Origin: Ruminococcus sp. | GTDB taxonomy: Bacteria; Bacillota; Clostridia; Oscillospirales; Ruminococcaceae | Reading direction: 5' to 3' | Assembly (NCBI GenBank): GCA_017544125.1 | Contig: JAFYET010000320.1 | Location: 1-6,657 of the forward strand | DNA: 6,657 nucleotides | Shown: positions 6,423 through 6,657 of the stretch, piece after piece | How the letters are laid out: every line of letters starts with the position of its first letter | Position numbering within the stretch: the first letter of the stretch is position 1 | Notes under the pieces: model-generated | Seen by the model: only the letters and a program-made list of their open reading frames with translations | Told to the model about the DNA's origin: nothing | The model's database searches: none | Made by a program: the position numbers and the translations under genes

Positions 6423-6469
6423 GTGATTTCTCCCAACCGCCGCCCCGAAACTTTGTGGAAAATGCCAAG

Positions 6470-6499
6470 TTGAAATTCCTGCCATTCGTGCGATTTATA
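6470..6499 (+). promoter_or_regulatory. Possible weak SigA-type promoter upstream of flagellin
   Basis: TTGAAA (6470-6475), 18 bases, then TTTATA (6494-6499) in an AT-rich patch. The -10 is poor. It would give a leader of about 85 bases. It competes with the SigD-like -10 at 6531-6537 as the flagellin promoter. Confidence 0.25.
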
Positions 6500-6530
6500 T
6501 ATTGTAAGCACATCGGGGCAGCGCACAGCT

Positions 6531-6537
6531 CCGATAC
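6531..6537 (+). promoter_or_regulatory. Possible -10 box of a flagellar (SigD/sigma-28) promoter
   Basis: CCGATAC resembles the CCGATA core of sigma-28 promoters and lies 54 bases before the flagellin ATG, a usual distance. The expected TAAA -35 about 15 bases upstream is missing; the nearest relative, TAAG at 6505-6508, is too far away. The call rests on half a promoter and on the gene it precedes. Confidence 0.35.
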
Positions 6538-6545
6538 AACTCATA

Positions 6546-6584
6546 GCAGCAGGGACGCTGCGAAAATTAAGAATACATGGAGGT
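6546..6584 (+). promoter_or_regulatory. Flagellin leader with two GGA sites, CsrA-target-like
   Basis: A small hairpin GCAGC-AGGGAC-GCTGC (6546-6561) presents GGA in its loop. The second element, ATACATGGAGGT (6573-6584), overlaps the Shine-Dalgarno and matches 10 of 12 positions of the CsrA consensus RUACARGGAUGU. In Bacillus the flagellin leader carries the same two-site layout, one in a hairpin and one over the ribosome binding site, by which CsrA blocks translation and FliW relieves it. Here the role is inferred from the layout. Confidence 0.45.
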
Positions 6585-6591
6585 ATTTATT

Positions 6592-6657
6592 ATGAGTATG
6601 GTAGTTAGAACAAACACAATGGCGATAAACGCCAACAACGCACTTAACAAGAACAAC
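6592..6657 (+). CDS. Flagellin, N-terminal 22 codons (truncated by window end)
   Basis: The visible start MSMVVRTNTMAINANNAL matches the conserved flagellin N-terminus (M-x-V-x-x-N-x-x-A-x-N-A), the strand that packs in the D0 core of the filament and is also the export region. GGAGG at 6579-6583 lies 8 bases before the ATG at 6592. The second ATG at 6598 would sit 14 bases away, so the first is preferred. The gene stands alone after a terminator, as structural flagellin genes often do. It implies a motile cell with export machinery elsewhere in the genome. The rest of the protein, and so its length and type, is outside the window. Confidence 0.87.
   Translation, partial: MSMVVRTNTMAINANNALNKNN

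Noticed and set aside
6060..6544. Minus-strand frames of 141 and 114 residues
   Set aside because: They are antisense to the Cys-cluster gene and span its terminator hairpin; no start signals are visible.
6302..6595. Plus-strand open frame of 97 residues running from the Cys-cluster gene to the flagellin start
   Set aside because: It crosses the stop of the real gene in another frame, the terminator and the flagellin leader.

Overview
The window looks like chromosomal DNA from a motile, low-to-moderate-GC Bacillota. Class Clostridia is likely, and the Ruminococcaceae/Oscillospiraceae are my best guess. The reasons are strong AGGAGG-type ribosome binding sites, near-consensus SigA promoters with extended -10 boxes, frequent ATA/AGG/AGA codons, an RmuC + YkgJ-type gene pair, and the first codons of a flagellin gene at the right edge. 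The genus assignment is an inference from style, not from a marker gene.

Layout, left to right. (1) Bases 2-2131 (+) are the 3' part of a very long glycine/leucine heptad-repeat protein. Its start lies outside the window. It has two blocks of five 28-residue tandem repeats around a central Ala/Gln-rich segment, and it ends at a clear intrinsic terminator. (2) A convergent terminator pair (2171-2268) separates it from a minus-strand operon at 4079-2273. That operon encodes an ECF-type sigma factor and, one base downstream, a single-pass membrane protein that is very probably its anti-sigma factor. (3) A 230-base divergent control region (4080-4309) holds a SigA-type promoter for each side. It also holds a 12-bp perfect palindrome that forms the -35 half of an ECF-like promoter pointing right. 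(4) A plus-strand operon at 4310-6360 encodes RmuC, whose coiled coil carries a tandem 81-residue duplication, and a YkgJ-type Cys-cluster protein. It ends at a strong hairpin terminator. (5) After a 231-base intergenic region, a flagellin gene starts at 6592 and runs off the window. Its leader has two GGA motifs, one in a hairpin loop and one in the Shine-Dalgarno, arranged like a CsrA target.

The sigma/anti-sigma pair is a plausible envelope-signal module. The ECF-like promoter facing rmuC suggests, without proving it, that this sigma factor also feeds the rmuC-ykgJ operon. I see no mobile element, CRISPR array, tRNA or rRNA. The window is mostly ordinary chromosome. The points most worth checking are the ECF-like promoter in the divergent region, the internal duplication in rmuC, the two-block repeat protein and the flagellin leader.
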